Assembly (NCBI RefSeq): GCF_022026395.1 | Contig: NZ_CP041767.1 | Location: forward strand, 4,336,501 to 4,400,500 | Source: Brevibacillus brevis | GTDB lineage: Bacteria; Bacillota; Bacilli; Brevibacillales; Brevibacillaceae | DNA length: 64,000 nucleotides | Reading direction: 5' to 3' | Shown here: positions 8,844 to 16,420 of the stretch, piece after piece | How positions within the stretch are numbered: the stretch's first letter is position 1 | Layout of the letters: every line of letters starts with the position of its first letter | The notes under the pieces: model-generated | What the model was told of the DNA's origin: nothing | Databases searched by the model: none | What the model saw: only the letters and a program-made list of their open reading frames with translations | Translations under genes and position numbers: made by a program

Positions 8844-10073
8844 ATGAAGGAAATGACAAATCATAAGCAAGTTCGTTCTCCTGCTGGTTCTATAAGAGAA
8901 GATGGTCGATATCCCATCGACCTGACTGGCCCTCACAGCCATACACTTGTTATCAAGCCCGGCGTAGGCAGTCTCTCCATTGGACCCTCACAATTGGGCA
9001 ATAAGGCAGATTTGCACGTCGATCCCTATGTGCCCATCAATTGGAACATATTCGATTCCTTTGCCACACCAGCTGGCTCTCCCTGGCCGCGGTTTCTGTA
9101 CTACACAGGTAGCGACGCGGGCTTCTTCGACTGGGCCAAAGAACGCCCCATTGAAGAAATGGCATGGGTTCCGATCCTGTCAAAAGACATGGTCGTTGAC
9201 GCCAGCCAATCCAAATTGCACAGCTTGCATATCGAACTGGACCAGTTTGAAAGCTGTTTGCATTTGAAACTCCCGAAACGCCAAGTCTCTGAATATTTCC
9301 GTCTGAGTGTGGCTGGAGATCTATCACGCTTCTCTGTCAATGGCGACATGCCATACTCCCTGACACTCAAGCCGCGAACCAGCCGCCGCAAGAATCATGC
9401 CCCCGTCTTGCTACCCGATCTGGGCGAGCTGCACCAGGTCACGAGCCTGACACTTCGAAACGAACCGCTGGCGCAGCCTGTCTCGCTGACGTGTTTAGAG
9501 AGATTTCAAAATCTTACATCATTGAGCTTGTGGGGCAATTTCTGCGACTTGGAGCTGTTAGCTCGTCAGACGCAGTTAACAAATTTGGAGCTCCGCTTCA
9601 TGCCTGATCTAGGTGACCTGCCGCCATTAAATGTGTGGCCGTTGCTTGACAGATTTATCGCCTTTAACGTGGAAGAGATTACAGGCAAGCGACTGAGGCA
9701 GCAAATGAAAGCCCGAGCCAACACCCGCCCATGGACTGGCCACGCTTCCGTGAGCCAATTACGGAAGCCCGAGTGGTGGACGACCGAGTTTGGCCGCCCA
9801 TTTTCGTCCTGGCCGAAACGTCTGGCCAAGCTGGCTAATGAAGCCTATGACGTTGCACAAGCGGCCTTGGCGCAAGCCCGCAGCCTTGCTGATGCGGAGG
9901 CAGCCTTTACGGCCTTTACCGTGCGTTTTAACACCCTCAAAGGTATCGAAACCATCGAACGAGATGACCTGGGTGAAGCTGTCTGGCAACTAAGCCAGTC
10001 TGACCACCAAATCGGCCAGCCTATTACGGAGGAAATGGCTCAACGCTGGTTCGACGCCGCACGCGATTACTGA
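8844..10073 (+). CDS. Protein of unknown function with LRR-like region
   Basis: I do not recognise this 409-residue protein. It has no signal peptide or membrane segment. Residues about 190-260 show leucine-rich-repeat-like spacing (VTSLTLRNEPL, LTSLSLWGN, LTNLELRF), and the first 180 residues are rich in Trp, Pro and Phe. The C-terminal 100 residues look helical and Ala-rich. Start choice is between ATG 8844 and ATG 8853; GGAAGG lies just upstream and suits 8853 slightly better. It stands alone, between a divergent catabolic operon and a convergent channel gene, with a bidirectional terminator behind it, so it is probably an accessory single-gene transcript. Confidence 0.75.
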   Translation: MKEMTNHKQVRSPAGSIREDGRYPIDLTGPHSHTLVIKPGVGSLSIGPSQLGNKADLHVDPYVPINWNIFDSFATPAGSPWPRFLYYTGSDAGFFDWAKERPIEEMAWVPILSKDMVVDASQSKLHSLHIELDQFESCLHLKLPKRQVSEYFRLSVAGDLSRFSVNGDMPYSLTLKPRTSRRKNHAPVLLPDLGELHQVTSLTLRNEPLAQPVSLTCLERFQNLTSLSLWGNFCDLELLARQTQLTNLELRFMPDLGDLPPLNVWPLLDRFIAFNVEEITGKRLRQQMKARANTRPWTGHASVSQLRKPEWWTTEFGRPFSSWPKRLAKLANEAYDVAQAALAQARSLADAEAAFTAFTVRFNTLKGIETIERDDLGEAVWQLSQSDHQIGQPITEEMAQRWFDAARDY

Positions 10074-10134
10074 TGAAAGTGAAGCAATGTTACTAACAAG
10101 GTTTAAGACCATCCTTTGCGGGAACCTATTTTTG

Positions 10135-10165
10135 AAAAAAAGCCTCCGGTTTGGAGGCTTTTTTT
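10135..10165. terminator. Bidirectional rho-independent terminator
   Basis: A perfect AGCCTCC/GGAGGCT stem flanked by runs of A on the left and T on the right lies between two convergent genes and should stop transcription from both sides. Confidence 0.9.
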
Positions 10166-10173
10166 AGGCACAA

Positions 10174-10752
10174 TTATTCGCTTCTCAAGATATGCTCGAT
10201 TCGCTTTTCCGGCACGACCCAGATCACAGCAACGAGTACATAAAAGAAACCGGAAACCCACGGACCCACATACGCGGTCAATATTGCGAGCAAGTAGAGA
10301 AAAGGAGATACTTTCACCTTCCAGTCTCGGCCCATTGACTTTACGAATACGGAATCGCCAGAATGCTGGCTGATAATTGCGAGCTGGAGAAACCTGTAAG
10401 AAGTAGCTGCAAGCAGAAGAACGATCCCGTACAATGCCATCGGGGCGGGAGCAAAATGACTTTCCCCCATCCAGGCGGTCGTGAAGGGAATAAGGGATAG
10501 CCAGAAAAGCAATATCAAGTTGAGCCACATTAGCCGCCCGTTCATTGTTCGAATCATGTGCAGCAGATGGTGATGGTTGTTCCAGTAGATGCCGACATAA
10601 ACAAAACTGAAGATGTAGCTAAGCACTTTTGGTCCTAATTCAATTAACGAATACCAGTCTTGGCCTTCCGGTACTTTGAATTCTAGCACCATGATCGTAA
10701 TGATAATCGCCAGTACGCCATCGCTGAACGCTTCCATCCGGTTTGCTCTCAT
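10174..10752 (-). CDS. TMEM175-family (DUF1211) potassium channel protein
   Basis: The 192-residue polytopic membrane protein begins with MEAFSDGVLAIIITIMVLE, the hallmark first-helix motif FSDGV of the bacterial TMEM175 family, K+-selective channels that lack a classical TVGYG filter. About six hydrophobic segments are visible, as in other bacterial members with one repeat per subunit. The start ATG at 10752 follows an AGGTGATC site. It is transcribed alone from a promoter at 10807-10835. Confidence 0.87.
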   Translation of the reverse strand: MRANRMEAFSDGVLAIIITIMVLEFKVPEGQDWYSLIELGPKVLSYIFSFVYVGIYWNNHHHLLHMIRTMNGRLMWLNLILLFWLSLIPFTTAWMGESHFAPAPMALYGIVLLLAATSYRFLQLAIISQHSGDSVFVKSMGRDWKVKVSPFLYLLAILTAYVGPWVSGFFYVLVAVIWVVPEKRIEHILRSE

Positions 10753-10806
10753 TTGGTGATCACCTGTTTCCTCTTTACGTAATTTGTTGATTGATAGATA
10801 TTTGTA

Positions 10807-10835
10807 GTTATTCTATATGTTCTGCATAATGTCAA
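10807..10835 (-). promoter_or_regulatory. SigA-type promoter of the TMEM175 gene
   Basis: On the minus strand TTGACA (10830-10835) is followed after 17 bases by AATAAC (10807-10812), about 55 bases ahead of the start codon. The -35 box is perfect; the -10 box is weak. Confidence 0.55.
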
Positions 10836-10939
10836 GCACAATTGTTGCGAACATTCCCTTGCGTTTCTGGCCGAATTGAACCGCAGCTGAGCCATGCGTA
10901 TGTAAATAACAACCTGTGGTTATGAATGGAAAATATTTC

Positions 10940-11000
10940 TTGACACTTTTCATTTACGTTTGTAATATTAACCCGACAGATTATATTTACATCTGTAAAT
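10940..11000 (+). promoter_or_regulatory. Promoter with two BlaI-type operators
   Basis: TTGACA (10940-10945), a 17-base spacer and TAATAT (10963-10968) form a good vegetative promoter. A perfect dyad ATTTACATCTGTAAAT lies at 10985-11000, just after the predicted start, and a related copy ATTTACGTTTGTAATA at 10952-10967 overlaps the spacer and -10 box. These look like the TACA-N2-TGTA operators bound by BlaI/MecI repressors, so the repressor gene downstream is probably autoregulated. Confidence 0.85.
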
Positions 11001-11026
11001 CAAAAGATGGATTAGGAGGTGAGTAC

Positions 11027-11437
11027 ATGCACAATCTCCCGAAAATTTCTGAAGCAGAGTGGGAAATCATGAAGATTATTTGGAAGAACAACCCGATAAA
11101 CGCCGAGAATATCGCACTCCTCTTGCCTGATGAAATCGAGTGGACCGATCAAACCGTTCGTACCTTTATCAACAGACTTTTGAAGAAAAAGGTGATCGGT
11201 TTTGAAAAAGCAGGAAGAAGTTATAAGTACTTTCCATTGATTTCCGAAAAAGAATGCATCAAGGCAGAGAGCCAGTCGTTTTTGAAAAGAGTCTTTAGCG
11301 GGGCGGCAGACATGATGATGACCAATTTTTTAGAAGACGTCAAGTTGTCCCAGAAGGATATCGAGCATCTCCAAAAGATTCTGAATGAAAAGCAGAAAGA
11401 CAAGGACAAAAGAGGCGATGACAGATGTGAAGAATGA
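11027..11437 (+). CDS. BlaI/MecI-family transcriptional repressor
   Basis: The 136-residue protein has the N-terminal winged helix of the BlaI/MecI family (ISEAEWEIMKIIWK, then WTDQTVRTFINRLLKKKVI) and a C-terminal dimerisation and cleavage region. Such repressors dimerise on TACA-N2-TGTA dyads and are inactivated by proteolysis when the partner BlaR1 senses its signal. Start 11027 is chosen because GGAGGT sits 6 bases upstream; the frame extends upstream to 10916 but would run through the operator. The gene is followed after 36 bases by the M56 peptidase partner. Confidence 0.9.
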   Translation: MHNLPKISEAEWEIMKIIWKNNPINAENIALLLPDEIEWTDQTVRTFINRLLKKKVIGFEKAGRSYKYFPLISEKECIKAESQSFLKRVFSGAADMMMTNFLEDVKLSQKDIEHLQKILNEKQKDKDKRGDDRCEE

Positions 11438-11473
11438 CAAAGCAGCAGATCTCACTGTAAAGAGGTAGAAAGC

Positions 11474-13732
11474 ATGGATATGCTATGCGATATTTTTTTA
11501 TGGGTTTTTGATGCCACCATTGGAGCTAGCCTCGTCGCTTTGATGGTGATAGCCACCAAGAAAATCTTTCATCACCGAATAAGTGCTCGACTTCACCACG
11601 CACTTTGGCTGATTGTGTTAATACGGCTTCTGTTCCCTTTTCTCCCTAACAGTCCGGTAAGCATCTTCAATATCTGGCAAGTAGGCGTAGACAGCATAAA
11701 AAATGCTGTTTCCCCCCACTCCCCTGTTGCGAATGACGCGTCACAAAAAGAGATAGAGCAAAACAGCAAACAAACAAACTCACCTCAAAATAATAAGACA
11801 AACCAGCCAGAAAATCAAAAACTTCTGGATCCCTCCCTATCCCACCAAATCAAAATCGATCCAGACCCTGTCGAGAACAATCACATCCTTGGCGTAAAAA
11901 TAGCAGCCATCGTTTGGCTTGTGGGATGTTTTTCACTGCTTGGATTTATGTGTGCCTACATGTTGCGAACCAGAAGCAGAATGAGCAGCCTCAAGATCGA
12001 AACCGACCCGCAAGTCATTTCCATCCTAGATGATTGCCGAAAAAGATTTGGCATCACCAAACCAATCCCTATCTATTCAGGAAGCTATAGAAAAAGTCCG
12101 CATATCTCCGGGGTGATCCATCCATGGATTTACTGTCCCGAAGAGATATGCAAGGAATCGAACGCCTCTGCGCTTACCCACGTCTTCTCCCACGAGCTTG
12201 CCCACTACAAAAGAAAAGACATCGCGTGGAATCTGCTGAGTCTACTTGCTCTGGCCATTCACTGGATGAACCCTTTTGTTTGGTTGTGTGTAAAACAGAT
12301 GAAAGCCGACCGGGAGCTTGCGTGTGACGCTTATGTGTTGAACGTTCTGGGTGAAGATGAGTCTGTGCCCTACGGGATGACGATTATTCAATTTTTGCAG
12401 CGTTTTTCTGCCAACCGCCAGCAGCTTCACTTGCTTCACTTTAACGAAGCAAATAACAAGAATCAACTGATAAGGAGAATTCAGATGATAAAAAGCTTTA
12501 AAGCAGGATCTTACAAGCTTTCGGTTGCTGCCGTTTTGTGTGTAGCTTTGATGAGTTCGGTGACCCTTACGAATGCCGCGGTGAAGGTGGGGAGCACCGC
12601 CCAGCCAGTCGCCTCCGATAAAGCTAATGCAGGGCAAGAGGCTAGATTTTTATTTGACTCGGATGAGCGAACATACGACCGTTTGTCAAAAGGAATACAG
12701 ACAACTGGTTTTGATTTTAAAGTTCCTGATGTGCTTGCTATGGACTATGAGTTTAGAGGGATGTATATCGATCAGAAAAAGTTGCGTACCAATAAAGAAA
12801 CGCACGTTCAGATTGAATTTAGAAAAAGAGGTCCATCATCCAAATATGTGCGTTTTTCTGCAAGGAGCGGACTAAAAGGATTGGAGGCGGCTTACAAAAT
12901 AATCGTAGATGAACAAAAAAAGGGATATGGGGAACAAAAAATAGCGAAGCAAAATTTAAATGTCCAAGGGCTAGCTGTAATGAAAGTGACTTTTAATAGC
13001 GAACACTCCGGTGAAGAAAACAACATTAACTACGTTTACTATCTATGGCAAGATAACGGAATACAGTATAACATTAGTAGTTTCGCTAGCGATCCTCAAG
13101 AAGACATTGTGAAAATGATCTCGAATGTGAAATACCCGGATCAAGCGATGAAAGAACGTTATGTAGGCTATTCCAGTTACGTCTTGGGCTTATATGATAC
13201 GGAAGATGTACAGCACGGCTCAAAAGCTATAGGGTTTACTCCTAAATTTCCTTTGGAGCTGCCGGGACAGTTCAAAGGTACAGCAGCAGATATAAGCTCA
13301 AAAGTAAATTTCAGCATGCCGGCAAATGAGGAAGATTATAAGACTATGTACCTTGGGATTTACTACGATGTTGCTGAGAAAAACAAAAGATTGAGCGGAG
13401 AAAATAGAATCTCATTTGATCAAATCAAAGACACAAAAATATACGAAGATATGAAAAAGGATGGAAATGTAGCATTTCACCTCGGTATGGACGATAAGCA
13501 CATAGTTAAGGTAAACATGCTGAAAATCGCTGGAAATGAAGTGTTCAAAACGGCGAAATACAAGCGTTTTGGAGAGGCGAGCAAACCAGAGGATCCAACT
13601 CTCATCTCCTATTTCTGGAGAGAAAATGACGTTTGTTTCAAAGTCACGTTTATGGACGAAGTGTCCAATGAGGAGGAGATTGTTTCCTACCTGATGAGCC
13701 AAAAAGCGGTGGACTTTCAGAACTTGAAGTAG
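11474..13732 (+). CDS. BlaR1-like M56 metallopeptidase with non-penicillin-binding sensor region
   Basis: The 752-residue membrane protein has the M56 peptidase layout: N-terminal membrane helices, zinc motif HELAHYKRKD (about 240-249) and downstream DRELACDAYVL, and another membrane helix near 350. In classical BlaR1 the extracellular C-terminus is a class D-like penicillin-binding domain with STxK, SxN and KTG motifs; these are not visible here. Instead residues about 395-752 contain two similar halves, each ending in a pattern like YxWxxNxxxxxxx followed by an acidic helix (YLWQDNGIQYNI and YFWRENDVCFKV), resembling DUF4367-type domains. It probably senses some envelope signal and cleaves the BlaI-like repressor encoded just upstream. 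Confidence 0.85.
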   Translation: MDMLCDIFLWVFDATIGASLVALMVIATKKIFHHRISARLHHALWLIVLIRLLFPFLPNSPVSIFNIWQVGVDSIKNAVSPHSPVANDASQKEIEQNSKQTNSPQNNKTNQPENQKLLDPSLSHQIKIDPDPVENNHILGVKIAAIVWLVGCFSLLGFMCAYMLRTRSRMSSLKIETDPQVISILDDCRKRFGITKPIPIYSGSYRKSPHISGVIHPWIYCPEEICKESNASALTHVFSHELAHYKRKDIAWNLLSLLALAIHWMNPFVWLCVKQMKADRELACDAYVLNVLGEDESVPYGMTIIQFLQRFSANRQQLHLLHFNEANNKNQLIRRIQMIKSFKAGSYKLSVAAVLCVALMSSVTLTNAAVKVGSTAQPVASDKANAGQEARFLFDSDERTYDRLSKGIQTTGFDFKVPDVLAMDYEFRGMYIDQKKLRTNKETHVQIEFRKRGPSSKYVRFSARSGLKGLEAAYKIIVDEQKKGYGEQKIAKQNLNVQGLAVMKVTFNSEHSGEENNINYVYYLWQDNGIQYNISSFASDPQEDIVKMISNVKYPDQAMKERYVGYSSYVLGLYDTEDVQHGSKAIGFTPKFPLELPGQFKGTAADISSKVNFSMPANEEDYKTMYLGIYYDVAEKNKRLSGENRISFDQIKDTKIYEDMKKDGNVAFHLGMDDKHIVKVNMLKIAGNEVFKTAKYKRFGEASKPEDPTLISYFWRENDVCFKVTFMDEVSNEEEIVSYLMSQKAVDFQNLK

Positions 13733-13775
13733 TAAGGACGTACTAGTACTGTGCGGTAGAAGGGAAAATGATTTT

Positions 13776-13821
13776 GGATGCCACCCCAGGAGCAAGCCTA
13801 GTTGTTCTGGGAGTGGCATCC
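13776..13821 (+). terminator. Long hairpin after the BlaR1-like gene
   Basis: A 46-base inverted repeat pairs GGATGCCAC (13776-13784) with GTGGCATCC (13813-13821) and continues inwards through CCAG/CTGG and AGCAA/TTGTT with single mismatches. It ends the blaI/blaR1 unit but lacks a T-tract on either strand, so it may act as a weak terminator or an mRNA 3' end stabiliser. Confidence 0.5.
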
Positions 13822-13877
13822 TTCAAAAAGTACGGTTGTTAACGGGGGAATCAAAAACGCTTAAAAGCTACCACTTT

Positions 13878-14291
13878 CTATGCGTTTCTCTCTTCATCCT
13901 CAACAGAAGGCCAGCCACCCCATAGGTGGTTCAAATGCCCATCTGGATCACGAAATCGAAAGCTGTAGCCTCCGCCTCGCTTATACGTCATTTCACTTAC
14001 TTCGATTCCTTTGCTTTTCAACTCCTCATAAACCTCATGGATTTGGTCTACCTGCAAGGAGATGATCGGCTGGGCTTGTCCGGCCATATCGGTAAAGTCC
14101 AATCGCGGAACCTCCGGGCAACGAATGAGTCCGAGACCTACTCCGCCTACGTTCAACCAAGCCTCATTGTCTCCAGGTGAATATTCAAACGTGAACGGAA
14201 TACCGAGCACATCGCGATACCACTTTATGGATACCTCCAAGTTTTTGACTGGCAGCTGTACAACCGCAAAATTACGCACATGAATACTCAT
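13878..14291 (-). CDS. VOC (glyoxalase/bleomycin-resistance fold) family protein
   Basis: The 137-residue protein has two beta-alpha-beta-beta-beta modules: the first starts FAVVQLPVKNLEVSIKWYRDVLG and the second ends FRFRDPDGHLNHLWGGW. The family includes glyoxalases, dioxygenases and antibiotic-binding proteins; nothing here fixes the activity. The start ATG at 14291 follows GGAGCGAACACAA. It lies 77 bases behind an ECF sigma factor gene on the same strand, and the sigma factor itself ends in a region very like the second half of this protein. Confidence 0.87.
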   Translation of the reverse strand: MSIHVRNFAVVQLPVKNLEVSIKWYRDVLGIPFTFEYSPGDNEAWLNVGGVGLGLIRCPEVPRLDFTDMAGQAQPIISLQVDQIHEVYEELKSKGIEVSEMTYKRGGGYSFRFRDPDGHLNHLWGGWPSVEDEERNA

Positions 14292-14368
14292 TTGTGTTCG
14301 CTCCTTTTTTCAAATATGTATTTTCACCCTCATGAACGAAAGAAAAGAACAAAAAGAAACGGGTACTT

Positions 14369-15121
14369 CTACCATTTCTGAAAAAAATGCAGCAAATGTC
14401 CATCCGGGTCACGAACCGCAAAGAAAAGGCGATCACCTGCTACCGAAACCTTTTCCACGCTCACGCCCAGTTTTGCGAGGCGCAGGTACGTTTGACAAAT
14501 CGCGTAGGCATCCCCTGCACGAAAGGCAGACAAAAATTGCTCGAACCCTTCTTTTGATACAAAGCCGGATGAATCACGACGTCCAGCTTTGTCGAATTTC
14601 TTTTTGTGGGATGGGCTTTCTCCCTGTCTGGATTGCTCTGCCAACACGAACAAGCGCTGGCGTGCCCTCTTCACTCCTTCCTTCACTGCCCCTACGGTCG
14701 TATGGAGCAATGTGGCTGTTTCCTGCGCCGTAAACGAAAAAATGTCCATCATGAGAATCAGCACCATCTGTCTGGCATTTAGTCGATCCGCCAGTTGCTC
14801 GAACACCTCTCTCTGCACAAACGCATCAGATACACTGGACTGATGCAGATAGATCGCTTCATCAAACAAGGCGGGATGCTCATTCGCCTTTACTTTCCTG
14901 CAATGATCGATCCAAGCATTCGTAGCAATTTGCTTCAAAAATGCCTTGGTTAGTTCTCTGTCTGGAGTCTTCTGCAAGGAACGATACACCTTCGTCAATG
15001 TTTCCTGGAAGAGATCCTGCGCATCCCACTCGTTTTTCGTGAGGGACAAGCAATGCTTTTGGATATCCGCAAGGAAAGGATTTACGCGCAAAAAGGAAGC
15101 CTTATCCTGATCAGCCCCCAT
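14369..15121 (-). CDS. ECF-type RNA polymerase sigma factor with VOC-like C-terminal tail
   Basis: The 250-residue protein carries sigma-70 region 2 (about 10-75: DAQDLFQETLTKVYRSL, then ATNAWIDHCRK) and region 4 (about 105-160: LNARQMVLILMMDIFSFTAQETATLLHTTVGAVKEGVKRARQRL). About 40 C-terminal residues (about 205-250) do not belong to a plain ECF factor: the pattern LAKLGVSV, then FFAVRDPDGHLLHFF, aligns with the second module of the VOC protein encoded next. Start 15121 is chosen for the GGAGGG five bases upstream. No anti-sigma gene lies nearby, so control may be through the C-terminal extension. Confidence 0.83.
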   Translation of the reverse strand: MGADQDKASFLRVNPFLADIQKHCLSLTKNEWDAQDLFQETLTKVYRSLQKTPDRELTKAFLKQIATNAWIDHCRKVKANEHPALFDEAIYLHQSSVSDAFVQREVFEQLADRLNARQMVLILMMDIFSFTAQETATLLHTTVGAVKEGVKRARQRLFVLAEQSRQGESPSHKKKFDKAGRRDSSGFVSKEGFEQFLSAFRAGDAYAICQTYLRLAKLGVSVEKVSVAGDRLFFAVRDPDGHLLHFFQKW

Positions 15122-15202
15122 ACTATCCCTCCGAAACTTTTCTGAGTATTCATGCTTATTTTCAAAAAAATAAAGAACGCTGTCAACAACGACCATCTAC
15201 AA

Positions 15203-15250
15203 ATAGGAAAGCGACTGTCCCAACGGATTTTTCCCGCTCAGGACAGTCGC
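15203..15250 (-). terminator. Terminator of the rRNA methyltransferase gene
   Basis: On the minus strand GCGACTGTCC (15241-15250) pairs with GGACAGTCGC (15211-15220) around a 20-base loop and is followed by TTTCC. It lies immediately after the methyltransferase stop. Confidence 0.65.
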
Positions 15251-15254
15251 TGCT

Positions 15255-16112
15255 TTATTTCCTGCCAATCAATACAAGTAAGTCTATCGTCATATCCACT
15301 CCTGCCAAGTCAGACACTCGCTCCAATTGCTCAGGTGTCGCTCCCCACGCCAACGGAGTCATCTGAAGCAGGGAAACAAGACGCTCTTCCTCCAGTCGGA
15401 ACTGATACTGAACCCGTTCCTTACCAATTAGCTGGAAGCTGGTTTTGAAGTGCTCGATCGTACGAGTATTCTTATATTGTGTTTTGGGAGTCTCTTGATA
15501 CAAGGCTTCTCGTAGCTCTCGCAAATAGTTGGCCTCCGGAATGACTTTGATCATCCTTCCATCATCAGCCAGGAGTCTATGAAACTCATCCGAATTGGAT
15601 GGAGATAATAGATTCAAAATGCATGAAAACTGTCTGTCGACAAACGGCGCATTTGTCAAATCGCCAACGCACCAAACTACTTCTGGATCGCTCTTCGCCG
15701 CGAGCATAACCCCCTCTTTGGCGAGATCGACACCCACTCCGACAAATGGGACTTTGCTTGTTTGCATCACTCTCTGCCGAACCTGTGTCAGATGATAGCC
15801 TTCGCCGCATCCTGCATCCAGCACGTACATCTGGCTTTCCTCAGCGTCTGTCCTATGCAGGATGACTTCGCTCAATACGTCATACAAAGGATCAAAGAAG
15901 CCTTGCTCCATGATCGCCCTTCTCGCCGCAAACAATTGCTTGTCATACTTTGTTTTGTAGGTTCGCGTAGCCAAGTGGACATAGCCGTGCTTGGATAAAT
16001 CAAAGCAATGATGATTGTTGCATACCAAGCTGGTGACAGGTACGTTGCGCATAGCTGCCTGGCAATTTGGACAACGAAAAATCCCCACATGCTGGGAGAT
16101 AGCTGTAGACAT
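15255..16112 (-). CDS. rlmA: 23S rRNA (guanine-N1)-methyltransferase, RlmA/TlrB family
   Basis: The 285-residue protein has an N-terminal zinc finger (CPNC at 14-17, then CNNHHC at 31-36), a class I SAM-binding motif VLDAGCGEGYH and the NLLSPSNSDEFHRLL region typical of RlmA. In Gram-positive bacteria the RlmA(II) branch (TlrB; YxjB in Bacillus subtilis) methylates G748 in hairpin 35 of 23S rRNA and contributes to tylosin resistance. The ATG at 16112 follows GGGGTG by 10 bases; an in-frame ATG at 16130 is less likely. A nine-codon leader peptide containing RYR and several hairpins precede it, which points to drug-inducible expression. Confidence 0.87.
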   Translation of the reverse strand: MSTAISQHVGIFRCPNCQAAMRNVPVTSLVCNNHHCFDLSKHGYVHLATRTYKTKYDKQLFAARRAIMEQGFFDPLYDVLSEVILHRTDAEESQMYVLDAGCGEGYHLTQVRQRVMQTSKVPFVGVGVDLAKEGVMLAAKSDPEVVWCVGDLTNAPFVDRQFSCILNLLSPSNSDEFHRLLADDGRMIKVIPEANYLRELREALYQETPKTQYKNTRTIEHFKTSFQLIGKERVQYQFRLEEERLVSLLQMTPLAWGATPEQLERVSDLAGVDMTIDLLVLIGRK

Positions 16113-16240
16113 CAAAAAAAAGCACCCCATTCATTCGTATTTCGGTGAATGAAAAAAGGCACAGTCAAATAAACCCCAAGCATTTTCAAAAAATGCGGGA
16201 TTCTGTTGAGCTGTACCTCACATTACCGATAACGAATGAA
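16110..16240 (-). promoter_or_regulatory. Candidate translation/transcription attenuator of rlmA
   Basis: The rlmA leader has three pairings. The leader-peptide segment TTCATTCGT (complement of 16232-16240) is perfectly complementary to ACGAATGAA two bases ahead of the GGGGTG ribosome binding site (16130-16138). That same site can instead form a local hairpin CATTCA/TGAATG (16146-16151 with 16128-16133). A third hairpin lies between them (16174-16199). Mutually exclusive pairing next to a ribosome binding site, with a drug-stall-prone peptide upstream, is the layout of a macrolide-sensing attenuator. Confidence 0.65.
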
Positions 16241-16252
16241 CTGGATGATCAT
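16223..16252 (-). CDS. Leader peptide MIIQFIRYR ahead of rlmA
   Basis: A nine-codon ORF reads MIIQFIRYR and stops. AGGAG lies 11 bases before its ATG. The end RYR is an Arg-x-Arg motif of the +X+ kind at which macrolide-bound ribosomes stall. As I recall, Bacillus subtilis tlrB (yxjB) is induced by tylosin-dependent stalling in a leader peptide. The ORF is too short for statistical support; position, motif and the RNA structures around it are the evidence. Confidence 0.7.
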   Translation of the reverse strand: MIIQFIRYR

Positions 16253-16303
16253 GGTCTGTAACACTCCTGCACTTTGATTAAGTAGGCATCACGTGGACGC
16301 TCA

Positions 16304-16317
16304 GCTACAATTGTAGC
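16304..16317 (-). promoter_or_regulatory. -10 box of the rlmA leader transcript inside a perfect palindrome
   Basis: On the minus strand TACAAT (16310-16315) sits in the 14-bp perfect palindrome GCTACAATTGTAGC, about 50 bases ahead of the leader peptide. No good -35 box is seen at the proper distance. The palindrome could be a repressor site or chance. Confidence 0.4.
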
Positions 16318-16420
16318 ACATTTCAGCAATACAGCCACTGTACAATATGGGGCAGGTACGCAATATTTATCTTGTTTTTCGCTTCCCTGCCCTTTCCCGC
16401 TTCTGAGGTTTTTTTTCCCT

